NCBI RefSeq assembly: GCF_007989085.1
Contig: NZ_BJVJ01000014.1
Span: 1 to 64,000 of the forward strand
Length of the DNA: 64,000 bases
Direction: 5' to 3'
Origin: Pseudonocardia sulfidoxydans NBRC 16205
GTDB lineage: Bacteria > Actinomycetota > Actinomycetes > Mycobacteriales > Pseudonocardiaceae
Positions 39,262-48,251 of this stretch are shown here, in pieces; the first letter of the stretch is position 1; each line of letters begins with the position of its first letter. Under the pieces are notes generated by a model. That model searched no databases. It saw only the letters and a program-made list of their open reading frames with translations, and was not told the DNA's origin. The position numbers and the translations under genes are program-made.

Positions 39262-40974
39262 CCCGGCGCGCTCGAACGTGACCTCGTTGATCTCGGTCAA
39301 GTTCTGTCCGTTGTCCTTGCCGAGCTTGGTGATCCAGATGAGCACGTGCTGCACGGGCTGGCTCTCGGAGAGCGAGATCGGCGTGATCCCCGAGGTCAGG
39401 GTGGTGTCGGCGATCGGGACGGTGTCGTCGAAGTCGGAGTCGGCCGACGGCGCCGACCGGATCTGGACGACGGTGCCGTCGCTGGGTGAGTTGATCGTCA
39501 GGCTGGACAGCTGCACGGCCGACGCGAACGACACCATGATCCCGACGCCGGGCTTGAGCACGGGGAACTGCTGGCGGTAGGCGTAGGTCCGCCAGCTGGT
39601 CTGCGGGTTGCCGTCGATGACGCGGGAGATGCGGCCGGAGTTGTCGGGGTCGTCGGTGGTGTCGTAGACCTCGACGCCGGCGGCGGCGACGGCGCTGGTG
39701 GCGGCCTGGGGTTGCGGCGGGCCTCCGCCGGCGACGGCTCCACCGGTGGCGACGGGCGCGTTGACGACGATCTTCGGTGCCCCGGAGGAGTCGCCGAACA
39801 CGGAGCCGAGGACCAGGCCGAGGTAGCCGAGCACGACGACCACGCCGACGGCGAGCGCGCCGAGGCCGATCATGAGCTTGCGGCGGCGGTCGCGGTCGGC
39901 GGGTGGCTTGCGCCGCGAGGAGTCCTGCCAGACGTCGCCGGGCTCGGGCGGCAGGCCGTCGTGCACCGGCGGGAAGAGGGCGTTCTTGTCGTCCTCGGAG
40001 ACGATCTCGGCGAGCATCCGGTGTACGGCGGCAGCGGTGCGGACGCGTTGGGCGGAACCGTCGCGGGCCAGGGCGCCGAGGACGACGGCGTCGAGCGCGA
40101 CGGGGACGCCGGGCCGGACCTCCGAGGGTGGGAGGACGCGGCCGTCGGGGTCGCCGCCGACCTTGCGGTCGGCGGCGGGCATCCCGGCGCGGGCGGCGTC
40201 GGCGTTGGAGAGGGGCCAGCGACCGGTGAGCAGGGCGTAGAGGACGGCGCCGAGGCCGCGGACGTCGTCGTCGGGCGTGACGTCGGGGCGGGCGAGGACG
40301 AAGGTGAGCTGGGCGCGGCCTTCGGTGCCGATGCGGACGCGCTGGGGGTGGTCGCAGCCGAGGACGAGGCCGTGCCGGTGCGCGGCGGCGGCGGCCTCGG
40401 CGAGGAGCTCGACCATCCGGGCGGCGGTGAGGGGCCGGATCATGCCGTCGGCGAGGACCTCGGCGAGCCCGCGGCCGCCGCACCACTCGCTGACGGCGGC
40501 GCCGAGGACGTCGGGCGGCAGGGAGGCCCCGCCGGGGGCGAGGACGTCGAGCAGGCGGGCGGCGCCGTGGTGTTCGAAGCTGCCGGTGCGCAGGGCGCGG
40601 ACGATCATCTCGCCGGCGCGGGCGGTGCCCTCGGGGTCGTCGGAGTCGGGGTCGGCGGCGAGCCGGCGCAGCAGGGTGACGGCGACGTCGCGGCGCAGGA
40701 CGGTGTCCTCGGCGGTCCAGAACTCGGCGCCGGCGGCGGGCTCGGAGCCGAGTTTCTCGCGCAGCCGGTAGCGGCCCGCGAGGGTGCTGCCGGCGTCGGT
40801 GGCCACGTCACCCACGGGCGCTTCGCCCATCACGGGTGCGTCGTCCGCCACGGGCGCGTCGGGCACGCCGTCCGCGCCGGGAGCGGCCTCGTCGGACGGT
40901 CCGCTCGGCTGTGCGGGGACGGTCGCGGTCACGGTGCGCGTGGACACGGGCCGCCCCTTCGTCTGCCCGCTCAC
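39256..40974 (-). CDS. Pseudokinase-fold membrane protein (Rv3910 C-terminal-like)
   Basis: 572 aa. A protein-kinase-like domain occupies about residues 65-330 but lacks the catalytic Lys (VAVTLLRRL), the HRD loop (reads GCDHPQRVRI) and DFG, so it is a pseudokinase. One membrane helix (LMIGLGALAVGVVVVLGYLG) follows near 370. The extracellular part resembles a galactose-binding/discoidin-like domain (NSGRISRVIDGNPQTSWRTY). In M. tuberculosis these parts are fused behind the MurJ flippase and bind FhaA. Here the MurJ part is absent and not found next door. Confidence 0.8.
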   Translation of the reverse strand: MSGQTKGRPVSTRTVTATVPAQPSGPSDEAAPGADGVPDAPVADDAPVMGEAPVGDVATDAGSTLAGRYRLREKLGSEPAAGAEFWTAEDTVLRRDVAVTLLRRLAADPDSDDPEGTARAGEMIVRALRTGSFEHHGAARLLDVLAPGGASLPPDVLGAAVSEWCGGRGLAEVLADGMIRPLTAARMVELLAEAAAAAHRHGLVLGCDHPQRVRIGTEGRAQLTFVLARPDVTPDDDVRGLGAVLYALLTGRWPLSNADAARAGMPAADRKVGGDPDGRVLPPSEVRPGVPVALDAVVLGALARDGSAQRVRTAAAVHRMLAEIVSEDDKNALFPPVHDGLPPEPGDVWQDSSRRKPPADRDRRRKLMIGLGALAVGVVVVLGYLGLVLGSVFGDSSGAPKIVVNAPVATGGAVAGGGPPQPQAATSAVAAAGVEVYDTTDDPDNSGRISRVIDGNPQTSWRTYAYRQQFPVLKPGVGIMVSFASAVQLSSLTINSPSDGTVVQIRSAPSADSDFDDTVPIADTTLTSGITPISLSESQPVQHVLIWITKLGKDNGQNLTEINEVTFERAGV

Positions 40975-41125
40975 CAGCGACGCCTCCCCCCACCGGCCGC
41001 GGCTTCACGCCCGGTCACATTCCCCCGGCGGCCAGACTACGACAGGGTGGGCGCCTGCGGGGAACAGCCGGACCGGGCGCGTCGGGGGCGATTCCCCGCC
41101 GCGGCCGCCGGATCGGGGGTTCTCG

Positions 41126-43447
41126 TCACTCTGTCCTGATCGGGACGGTGGGTCCGGTTCCCGCAGGTTCCGGCGGTGACGGCCGCCGCTCCCCCGGCGC
41201 CGGCGGCCCGCCCGGCCCGGGGCCCGGGCCGTCGCCGGGACCGTCGGCGGGGCCGTCCGGGGGTCCCGAGCGGTCCCGCGCACGGCGCACGATCCGGCGG
41301 ATCACGAGCAGGACGAGCAGGGCACCGGCGATCACGGTCAGCCACACCGTGACGGTGCCGTACGCGGTGGAGCGGACCTGCAGCCGCGTCGGCGGGCCCA
41401 GGTCGTCACCGCGCGGGGTCTGGACGATGGCGTCGACGGCGAACTGGCCGGCACGCACGACCTGCGCGCTGACCCGTACCTGGATGCGCCCGAGCGGTGG
41501 GATGCGCTGGTCGGGGATGGGGGCGACCTGCAGGCCCGCGGTGCTGGCGATGACGATGCGCACGTCGAGGGCCACCGGCAGGCCGTTGGACACCGTCATC
41601 AGCAGCGGGGCGTCGGAGGTGCCGAGCGAGTAGGGGCCGGGCGGTTCGAGGACGCGGACGGTGGCGCGCAGCTCGTCGAGACGGGTGGACGCGAGATCGG
41701 CGGCGCGGGTGGCGAGCACCGGCCGGCCACGCCAGGCGGCCGAGACGGGGCGCAGCATCGCGCGGCGCAGCGGGACGAACACGTCGTCGGGGGTGACGTC
41801 GGCGCCGGGGTCGGCGACGGCGGCGGTCGCGACGGCGTCGATGTCGCCGACGAGGCCGCGGGTGCGGTCGACCACGGAGGCGGGGACCTCGGCGGCGCCC
41901 GCGCCGATCGGGTAGAGCAGCGACGTCGGGCGGGTCGTCGCGCCGCTGGTGGTGAGGGCGCGGGGCTCGAGCAGGCCGCGGTCGGTCATCAGCGAGATCG
42001 CGGACAGCAGGGCGTCGGCGCCGGTCCCCTCGGCACCCCAGAGGTGGGGCGGGGCGAGCAGGACCGGTGACGACGGGCCCTGTCCCGGCGACGAGGTGGC
42101 CCGGAACGCGAGTGCACCGATGAGGTCCTGCGTCGACAGCGGGGTGGAGACCGCCGCCGGTGAGCTGGTGACGGGCCCGCCCGCGGTGGCGGGTGCGTCG
42201 GCCGGGGTGGCGGCGGAGGTGAGGAGGTCGTCGGCGAGTGCGGCGCCGGGGCCGTCGTCGAGGGCGACGACGCCGGTGCGGCCGGCCTGGGTGACGGCGG
42301 CGGAGGACAGGACGAGGCCGCCGACGCGTTCCGGTCCGGCGAGGGCGGAGAGCGTCGCGTCGTCGATGACGCCGTCGGCGGGCCAGAGCAGCGAGTTCTG
42401 CAGCGGGGTGTCGAGGATGTCGCCCGCGACCTCGCGACCTGCTTCGACGGCGCGGACGGCGGCGTCCTCGTCGCCATTTCTCGTCAGTGCGACGAGATCG
42501 GCGTCGGCGAACGGGAGGGCGACGACACAGCTGCCGCGCAGTGCCGCCGTGACGCCGGCGAGCCAGGCCCGCGCGGCGTCGGCACCCGTCCCCGGGCTGA
42601 CCGTCCCGTCGGGGGCGCGGACCTGGTAGCCGTCGGCCATCGCCTGCGCGGTCTGCAGCAGGTCGGGGTCGACGGCCACGCACAGCCCGGTGCGCAGCGT
42701 CGAGCCGACCGGCGCCCGCTGGGCCAGAGCCCCGACGAGCCCGTTGAGCCGCCCGCCCTCGGCGAACGAGCGCGCGAGCTCGTCGTCGGTGAGCGTCGTC
42801 GTCTCGCCGGGGACGCCCGGCAGCCGGTGCGGGACGTCGACGATCGGGTAGAGCATCGTGAACGGCCGCGCGGTCCCGGGGACCGTGCCGCCGACGTCCT
42901 CGGAGAGCGCGCCGTCGACCACCGCTGCCGGCAGCGACAGGACGGGCAGCAGCATCCGGGTGGCCGCGAGCCGGGCGCGGGCCTGGCCGTCGGGCTCGCC
43001 GTTGACGTTGACCAGCAGCGGGTAGGTGCCGGGGGTGTCGATGCCCAGGCCGGTTCCGCCGGTCGCGCGCAGCGGGGCGTCGATCCGGACGGAGATGCTC
43101 GCACCGGGCTCGAGCGTGCCCGGGACGTCGACGAAGCTCGGCGAGACGGCGTCGGTGCCGGCGCGGCCCTCGAGTGCGGCGGCGGCGTCGGAGTCGGTGT
43201 GCAGCGGGTCGCCGCGCTGCAGCCGCACGGCGAGCCCCGCCACGGGCACGGACCCCGTGTTGGTGACGGTTCCCGTGACGGTGACGACGGACGGGCCGTC
43301 GGACGTCACGACCCGGGGGGTGAGCTGGTCGAGCGCGAGCTGCAACGAGGCGGCCGGAGCGTCACCGGGAGCCGCGGTGGCCGATCCGGCGAAAGGGCCG
43401 GCCAGGAAGAGCAACGCGATCGCGACCAGGGCCGCGACCGGCCTCAC
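41126..43447 (-). CDS. DUF6049 family secreted/membrane protein
   Basis: 773 aa. A signal peptide ([23 protein letters not shown]) is followed by a beta-rich N-terminal domain ([21 protein letters not shown]), a large central domain and a C-terminal membrane anchor ([16 protein letters not shown]) with a Pro/Gly-rich tail. This is the Rv3909 family, always found beside pcnA, NUDIX and murJ genes and likely to act in envelope assembly; function unknown. The GTG at 43447 overlaps the NUDIX stop. Upstream residues in the open frame lie inside the NUDIX gene and were excluded. Confidence 0.85.
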   Translation of the reverse strand: MRPVAALVAIALLFLAGPFAGSATAAPGDAPAASLQLALDQLTPRVVTSDGPSVVTVTGTVTNTGSVPVAGLAVRLQRGDPLHTDSDAAAALEGRAGTDAVSPSFVDVPGTLEPGASISVRIDAPLRATGGTGLGIDTPGTYPLLVNVNGEPDGQARARLAATRMLLPVLSLPAAVVDGALSEDVGGTVPGTARPFTMLYPIVDVPHRLPGVPGETTTLTDDELARSFAEGGRLNGLVGALAQRAPVGSTLRTGLCVAVDPDLLQTAQAMADGYQVRAPDGTVSPGTGADAARAWLAGVTAALRGSCVVALPFADADLVALTRNGDEDAAVRAVEAGREVAGDILDTPLQNSLLWPADGVIDDATLSALAGPERVGGLVLSSAAVTQAGRTGVVALDDGPGAALADDLLTSAATPADAPATAGGPVTSSPAAVSTPLSTQDLIGALAFRATSSPGQGPSSPVLLAPPHLWGAEGTGADALLSAISLMTDRGLLEPRALTTSGATTRPTSLLYPIGAGAAEVPASVVDRTRGLVGDIDAVATAAVADPGADVTPDDVFVPLRRAMLRPVSAAWRGRPVLATRAADLASTRLDELRATVRVLEPPGPYSLGTSDAPLLMTVSNGLPVALDVRIVIASTAGLQVAPIPDQRIPPLGRIQVRVSAQVVRAGQFAVDAIVQTPRGDDLGPPTRLQVRSTAYGTVTVWLTVIAGALLVLLVIRRIVRRARDRSGPPDGPADGPGDGPGPGPGGPPAPGERRPSPPEPAGTGPTVPIRTE

Positions 43448-43938
43448 GCCGACTCCTCCAGCAACTGCGTGGCCCGGCGGATCAACCGCCGCTCGTCGGC
43501 ATAGGCGAGGCGCGACTCGAGCTCGCCGAGCGGCACCCACGCCACCTCGGACACCTCGACGTCGAGATCCGACAGCTCTCCACCGAGCGCGCGCATGAGG
43601 AAGTGGTGCACGGTCTTGTGCACTCGCCGGTCCTCCGCGACGAACCAGAAGTCGATGGTGCCCAGGGGTGCGACCACCCGACCGATGATGCCGGTCTCCT
43701 CCTCGACCTCGCGCACCGCCGCCTGCTCGGCCGTCTCACCAGCCTCGATGTGACCTTTCGGCAACGACCACAGCAGACGGCCCCGGCGGTCGAGCCGCCC
43801 GATGATCGCCGCGACGTTGAGCGCGTGGTCGACGACCAGACCACCCGCCGAGGTCTCGTCGACCGTGCGCAACCGGCGCCTGCGCTCCGGTGGGCGGGCC
43901 GCGCGGCGCCCTCCTGAGCGACCGCGCGAGGTGGACAT
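43444..43938 (-). CDS. NUDIX hydrolase (MutT4-like)
   Basis: 164 aa. The Nudix box is intact: [20 protein letters not shown] followed by TGI. A basic N-terminus ([18 protein letters not shown]) precedes it. Members hydrolyse nucleoside diphosphates linked to another moiety; position matches Rv3908 (mutT4). The ATG at 43938 begins MSTSRGRSG. It is divergent from pcnA and overlaps the DUF6049 gene at its stop. Confidence 0.88.
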   Translation of the reverse strand: MSTSRGRSGGRRAARPPERRRRLRTVDETSAGGLVVDHALNVAAIIGRLDRRGRLLWSLPKGHIEAGETAEQAAVREVEEETGIIGRVVAPLGTIDFWFVAEDRRVHKTVHHFLMRALGGELSDLDVEVSEVAWVPLGELESRLAYADERRLIRRATQLLEESA

Positions 43939-44042
43939 GGCCCGATGGTATCGAGCGGGGGCAGGTCCGGCCCGCTTCTCGACGTCACGCGGCGGGCCGG
44001 ACCTCGACCGCGGGCGTCGGAAGCGGTGCCCGGGCCGCCCCC

Positions 44043-44059
44043 TAGACTGGCCCGCCGTG
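44043..44059 (+). promoter_or_regulatory. Leaderless start of pcnA: -10 TAGACT next to GTG
   Basis: TAGACT at 44043-44048 lies eight bases before the GTG at 44057, and no ribosome site is present. Such spacing places transcription start at or near the start codon, typical of leaderless actinobacterial mRNAs. Confidence 0.5.
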
Positions 44060-45592
44060 TCTTCCCCGTTGTTGATCCCCGGCTCGTCGGCGTCCACCCC
44101 CACGGTGAGCGCCGACGCGATCTCCGGCGCCCCCGCCCGGCCGGGTGACGGCTCGGACGACGCGGCCCTGCGTCGCGCCCAGGAGAATGCCCTCGTGGAA
44201 ATGCTCGCCGTCCCCGCTGTCGCCGACCAGCTCGGTGAGCGGTTCCGCGCGGCGGGCCACCGGCTCTACCTGGTGGGCGGCAGTGTCCGCGACGCCCTGC
44301 TCGGCCGGGGCAACGAGGACCTCGACTTCACCACGGACGCGCGCCCCGAGCAGATCAAGGCGCTGCTGACCGGCTGGGCCGACACGGTCTGGGACACCGG
44401 CATCGAGTTCGGCACCCTCGGCGCGCGCCGGGCCGACCACGTCCTGGAGATCACGACGTTCCGTGCCGACGCCTACGACCGCGTCGGCCGCAACCCGGTC
44501 GTCCGGTTCGGCGACTCGATCGAGGGCGACCTGGTCCGGCGCGACTTCACGGTCAACGCGATGGCCGTCGAGGTGCACGCCCCGCGCGGGGAGCGCCGGT
44601 TCGTCGACCCGCACGGCGGTCTCGCCGCGCTCGCGGCCGGGACCCTCGACACGCCGGCGACGCCGCAGGAGTCGTTCGCCGACGACCCGCTGCGGATGCT
44701 GCGCTGCGCCCGGTTCGTGTCGCAGCTGGGGTTCGCGCCGGCCCCGCGCGTCGTCGACGCGATGACGGAGATGGCGGGTGAGCTCACCCGGATCACGCGT
44801 GAGCGGGTGCAGGCCGAGTTCTCCAAGCTGATGGTGGGCGCGCACCCGCGGCGCGCGATCGAGCTGATGGTCGACACCGGCCTGGCCGACCACGTCGTCC
44901 CCGAGGTCCCGGCCATGCGGCTGGCGATCGACGAGCACATGCAGCACAAGGACGTCTACACGCACTCGCTGGTCGTTCTGGAGCAGGCGATCGACCGCGA
45001 GACCGACGGGCCGGACCTGGTGCTGCGGCTCGCGGCGCTGCTGCACGACGTCGGCAAGCCCGACACCCGGCGCAAGGAGTCCGACGGGCGGGTCAGCTTC
45101 CACCACCACGAGGTCGTCGGCGCCAAGATGGTCCGCCGCCGGCTCCGCGAGCTGCGCTACCCGAAGGTCGTCGTCGACGAGGTGGCGCAGCTGGTGTTCC
45201 TGCACCTGCGCTTCCACGGCTACGGCAACGGCGAGTGGACCGACTCGGCGGTGCGCCGCTACGTCACCGACGCCGGGCCGCTGCTGGATCGCCTGCACAA
45301 GCTCGTCCGGTCCGACAGCACGACCCGCAACCGGCGCCGGGCCGCGGCCCTGCAGCGCAGCTACGACTCCCTCGAGGACCGGATCGCCGCGCTGCGCGCC
45401 CAGGAGGAGCTCGACTCGATCCGTCCCGACCTCGACGGGAACGCGATCATGGAACTGCTCGGGCTGCCGCCCGGACCACTCGTCGGCAAGGCGTACAAGC
45501 ACCTGCTGGCGCTGCGGATGGAGCGCGGACCGCTGGCGCACGACGAGGCGGTCGCCGCGCTGCGGGCGTGGGCCGCCGAGAACGGCGTCTGA
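44057..45592 (+). CDS. pcnA: CCA tRNA nucleotidyltransferase / poly(A) polymerase family protein
   Basis: 511 aa. The nucleotidyltransferase core has [31 protein letters not shown] and [15 protein letters not shown]-terminal HD domain follows ([38 protein letters not shown]), as in the HD-containing class. It adds or repairs the 3' CCA of tRNA, important because tRNA-Ile here lacks an encoded CCA. Position matches Rv3907c. About 50 Ser/Ala-rich residues precede the core. Convergent with the MFS gene, 3 bp apart. Confidence 0.93.
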   Translation: MSSPLLIPGSSASTPTVSADAISGAPARPGDGSDDAALRRAQENALVEMLAVPAVADQLGERFRAAGHRLYLVGGSVRDALLGRGNEDLDFTTDARPEQIKALLTGWADTVWDTGIEFGTLGARRADHVLEITTFRADAYDRVGRNPVVRFGDSIEGDLVRRDFTVNAMAVEVHAPRGERRFVDPHGGLAALAAGTLDTPATPQESFADDPLRMLRCARFVSQLGFAPAPRVVDAMTEMAGELTRITRERVQAEFSKLMVGAHPRRAIELMVDTGLADHVVPEVPAMRLAIDEHMQHKDVYTHSLVVLEQAIDRETDGPDLVLRLAALLHDVGKPDTRRKESDGRVSFHHHEVVGAKMVRRRLRELRYPKVVVDEVAQLVFLHLRFHGYGNGEWTDSAVRRYVTDAGPLLDRLHKLVRSDSTTRNRRRAAALQRSYDSLEDRIAALRAQEELDSIRPDLDGNAIMELLGLPPGPLVGKAYKHLLALRMERGPLAHDEAVAALRAWAAENGV

Positions 45593-45595
45593 GGG

Positions 45596-46966
45596 TCAGG
45601 ACCTCGCGGCGGCGCCCGCGGTGCGACGTCGCAGCAGCAGTTCGTGCGCCCCGAACCCCAGGACGTAGACGACGGCGGCCGCCCCCAGCAGCGCGGGGGC
45701 GCGGCCGTCGGGTGGGCTGAGCAGCGCGGCCGCGGTGATGGCGAGGACGTAGCTGATGTTGAACAGCGCGTCGTAGAGGGCGAAGACGCGGCCCCGGACC
45801 TCGTCGCCGGTCTCGCTCTGCACGGCGGTGTCGGCGCACAGTTTCACGACCTGCCCCGTCGCCGCCAGCGCGAACGCCGCCGCGAGCACCGCCGGCAGGG
45901 ACAGGAACACGGCCAGCGCGATCTGGGCGGTCATCGACACCCCGAGCGCGATCCGGACCGTCGTCGCCCGCCCGATCCGGTGGACGAGCCACGGCGTGAG
46001 CAGGGCCGCGACACCCAACCCGATCGCGGCCAGGACGACGGCCTCGCCGACACCGGTCATCCCGGCGCGCAGCACGCCGGAGTCGGTGAACGCGTAGCGG
46101 AACAGCAGCAACGACACCAGGGTGCCGACGCCGAACGCGAGCCGGTGCGCCATCAGCGCCGCGAACGACGCCGCGACCGTGGGGGTCGACGCGACGGCGC
46201 GCAGGCCGTCGGTCATGCCGTGCAGCACCACCCGGGTGGCCGACGACTCGGCCGCCGGTGTCGCCGGCGCGATGCCCTCCTCGGGCGCCACCCGGTCGGG
46301 CCCGAGGCGGCCGCGGACGAACCGTGACGCGACCAGGGCGGCGAGCAGCGGGCCGAACATCGCGATCGTCGTGACGACGGCCGAGCCCGCGTCGCCGGAG
46401 CCGATGACGGCGCGCAGCCCGATCGCGGTGGCCCCGCCGATCGCGGCGGTCGCCGCGCCGAGGGTGGCCGCGATCGTGTTGGCCTCCACCAGATGCCGGG
46501 GCTCGACGACGTGGGGCAACCCGGCCGACAGCCCGGACAGCACGAACCGGCTCGCACCCGCCACGGCCAACGCCGCCAGGTACAGCGGCACCCCGTCGAC
46601 GCCGGTCCCGACCAGCACCGCGACGACGGCCACCAGGAACGCGCGCACGATGTTCGCGACGACGAGCACCCGGCGCCGGTCCCACCGGTCGAGCAGCGCC
46701 CCGGTGAACGGCCCGATCACCGAGTACGGCAGCAGGATCACCGCGAGCCCGGCGGCCACCGCGAGAGGATCGGCCTGCCGTTCGGGGTTGAACAGCACGG
46801 CCCCGCCGAGCGCGGCCTGGAACATGCCGTCGCCGAACTGGGCGGTGAACCGGACGCCGAGCAGCCGGCGGAAGCCGGAGGCGCGCAGCAGTCGGGCGAG
46901 CCCGGCCTTCTCCCGCTTCGCGGAGGTGGCGGTGTCCCCCGTCGCGGGGGCGGAGGACGAGGACAC
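45596..46966 (-). CDS. MFS transporter
   Basis: 456 aa with about twelve membrane helices, for example LAVAAGLAVILLPYSVIGPF, LVVANIVRAFLVAVVAVLVG and VVLAAIGLGVAALLTPWLVH. The cytoplasmic loop LLDRWDRRRVLV after helix 2 is the MFS signature. The substrate is not predictable; related proteins export drugs or siderophores. The GTG at 46966 begins VSSSSAPATGDTA. It is divergent from yqgE with 43 bp between starts. Confidence 0.85.
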   Translation of the reverse strand: MSSSSAPATGDTATSAKREKAGLARLLRASGFRRLLGVRFTAQFGDGMFQAALGGAVLFNPERQADPLAVAAGLAVILLPYSVIGPFTGALLDRWDRRRVLVVANIVRAFLVAVVAVLVGTGVDGVPLYLAALAVAGASRFVLSGLSAGLPHVVEPRHLVEANTIAATLGAATAAIGGATAIGLRAVIGSGDAGSAVVTTIAMFGPLLAALVASRFVRGRLGPDRVAPEEGIAPATPAAESSATRVVLHGMTDGLRAVASTPTVAASFAALMAHRLAFGVGTLVSLLLFRYAFTDSGVLRAGMTGVGEAVVLAAIGLGVAALLTPWLVHRIGRATTVRIALGVSMTAQIALAVFLSLPAVLAAAFALAATGQVVKLCADTAVQSETGDEVRGRVFALYDALFNISYVLAITAAALLSPPDGRAPALLGAAAVVYVLGFGAHELLLRRRTAGAAARS

Positions 46967-47009
46967 GACCGGAAGGCTACTGCCCCCGTGCGGGTGCGAC
47001 GATGGTGCC

Positions 47010-47606
47010 GTGAGGGACCTCCGCGACGGATCCGCAGGCTCGACCGTGCCCGTCGCGCCGGGCACGCTGCTCGTCGCCTCGCCCGGTCTGTCGGACCCGA
47101 ACTTCCGCAGGACCGTGGTGTACATGGTCGAGCACCGCGACTCCGGGAGCCTTGGCGTCGTGCTCAACCGGCCCGGTGACGTCGTCGTCCGCGACGTGCT
47201 GCCGGCGTGGGAGAACCTGGCGTCGACGCCCCGGTCGGTGTTCGTGGGCGGTCCCGTCGACGCCCGGACGGCGCTGTGCCTGGCCGCGATGCGCACCGGG
47301 GTGTCGACGGCGGGCTTGCCCGGCGTGGTGACGGTGCACAGCCCGGTCGCGCTCGTCGACCTCGACTCCGACCCGGCCGCGCTGGAGTCGTCACTGCGGG
47401 GGCTGCGGGTGTTCGCCGGCTACTCCGGCTGGGACTCGGGCCAGCTCGACGGCGAGATCGAGCGCGGTGACTGGCTCGTCGTGCCCGGGCTGCCCGACGA
47501 CGTCATCACCGGCCGGCACACCGACCTGTGGGGCCGGGTGCTGCGCCGGCAGGGGACGCCGCTCGCGCTGCTGGCGACGTTCCCCGCCGAGGTCGGGCTG
47601 AACTAG
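47010..47606 (+). CDS. YqgE/AlgH family protein
   Basis: 198 aa. It shows the family pattern GTLLVASPGLSDPNFRRTVV, LGVVLNRPGDV, FVGGPVDARTAL, FAGYSGWDSGQLDGEIERGD and the C-terminal DLWGRVLRRQG. It is a cytoplasmic protein of uncertain role (AlgH was once linked to alginate control). The GTG at 47010 is the first start consistent with the family N-terminus. Its stop overlaps the convergent SdpI gene by four bases. Confidence 0.9.
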   Translation: MRDLRDGSAGSTVPVAPGTLLVASPGLSDPNFRRTVVYMVEHRDSGSLGVVLNRPGDVVVRDVLPAWENLASTPRSVFVGGPVDARTALCLAAMRTGVSTAGLPGVVTVHSPVALVDLDSDPAALESSLRGLRVFAGYSGWDSGQLDGEIERGDWLVVPGLPDDVITGRHTDLWGRVLRRQGTPLALLATFPAEVGLN

Positions 47607-48031
47607 GAGCTGATCCCTGCGGGGCGGCAGCCCTCGATGAGGTCGCACCCCGCGCACGTGCCCGCGCACGGGGCCGGCTCGTCCTCGACGAGGCGGGCCG
47701 CGCGGTCGCCCAGCGCGCCGCCGATCCCGGCCAGCACCAGCACCCCGAGCACCGTCACGACGAGCAGGATCACACCCAGCAGCACGTCCGGACGGGCCAG
47801 CGAGACGGCCGCGCCGGCGATCGCGACGACCGCGGCGGCGCCGACCAGCGGCGCGGCGACCCGGTTGGCCGCCGCGAACGCCTGCTCCGACGACAGCGTC
47901 GCAGCGGTGCGGACGCCCGCGAACCGGTTGCGGCGCAACGTCCCACGGGAACCGGTCACGGCGACGGCGCCGAGCGCCACCCCCACGATCAGGAGGACGG
48001 CGCCGAGGACCACGCTGAGGACGACAGGCAC
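47603..48031 (-). CDS. SdpI-like membrane protein with Cys-rich tail
   Basis: 142 aa. An N-terminal helix (VVLSVVLGAVLLIVGVALGA) is followed by a segment resembling the SdpI/DUF6545 pattern (RRNRFAGVRTAATLSSEQAF, WAAANR-type AAANRVAAPL). Two more helices and a tail CAGTCAGCDLIEGC follow. SdpI proteins give immunity to the SdpC toxin in Bacillus, but most actinobacterial members have unknown roles. The cysteine cluster is unusual. The GTG at 48031 is probably leaderless. Confidence 0.75.
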   Translation of the reverse strand: MPVVLSVVLGAVLLIVGVALGAVAVTGSRGTLRRNRFAGVRTAATLSSEQAFAAANRVAAPLVGAAAVVAIAGAAVSLARPDVLLGVILLVVTVLGVLVLAGIGGALGDRAARLVEDEPAPCAGTCAGCDLIEGCRPAGISS

Positions 48032-48043
48032 CCGTCCAGGGTA
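48031..48043 (-). promoter_or_regulatory. Leaderless start of the SdpI-like gene: TACCCT 6 bp before GTG
   Basis: On the minus strand the sequence reads TACCCTGGACGGGTG: a -10 hexamer, six bases, then the start codon. No ribosome site. The same arrangement (TACCCTGGTCGGGTG) precedes the DUF5318 gene. Confidence 0.6.
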
Positions 48044-48251
48044 GGCCAACCCGTTCGCGGGGCCTCGGCCAGCGGCGTTACGCTGGTCGTCGCAGATGGC
48101 CCGCTTCGACGCGGTCGCGTCGGGAGTGATCCGGCGCTCGCGGCCGGGCCCCCGTCCCTCCCGGGCCGGGGTCTCCGACGTCTCGCTCGCGGGCCCGGTC
48201 CCGCGGGCCTCGTTTCGTGGCCGTCAGGTAACTCGAGCTGAGCGGACGGAC

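Noticed and set aside
48032..48251. T-box leader for leuS
   Set aside because: Length would allow one, but I see no T-box consensus or specifier loop by eye.
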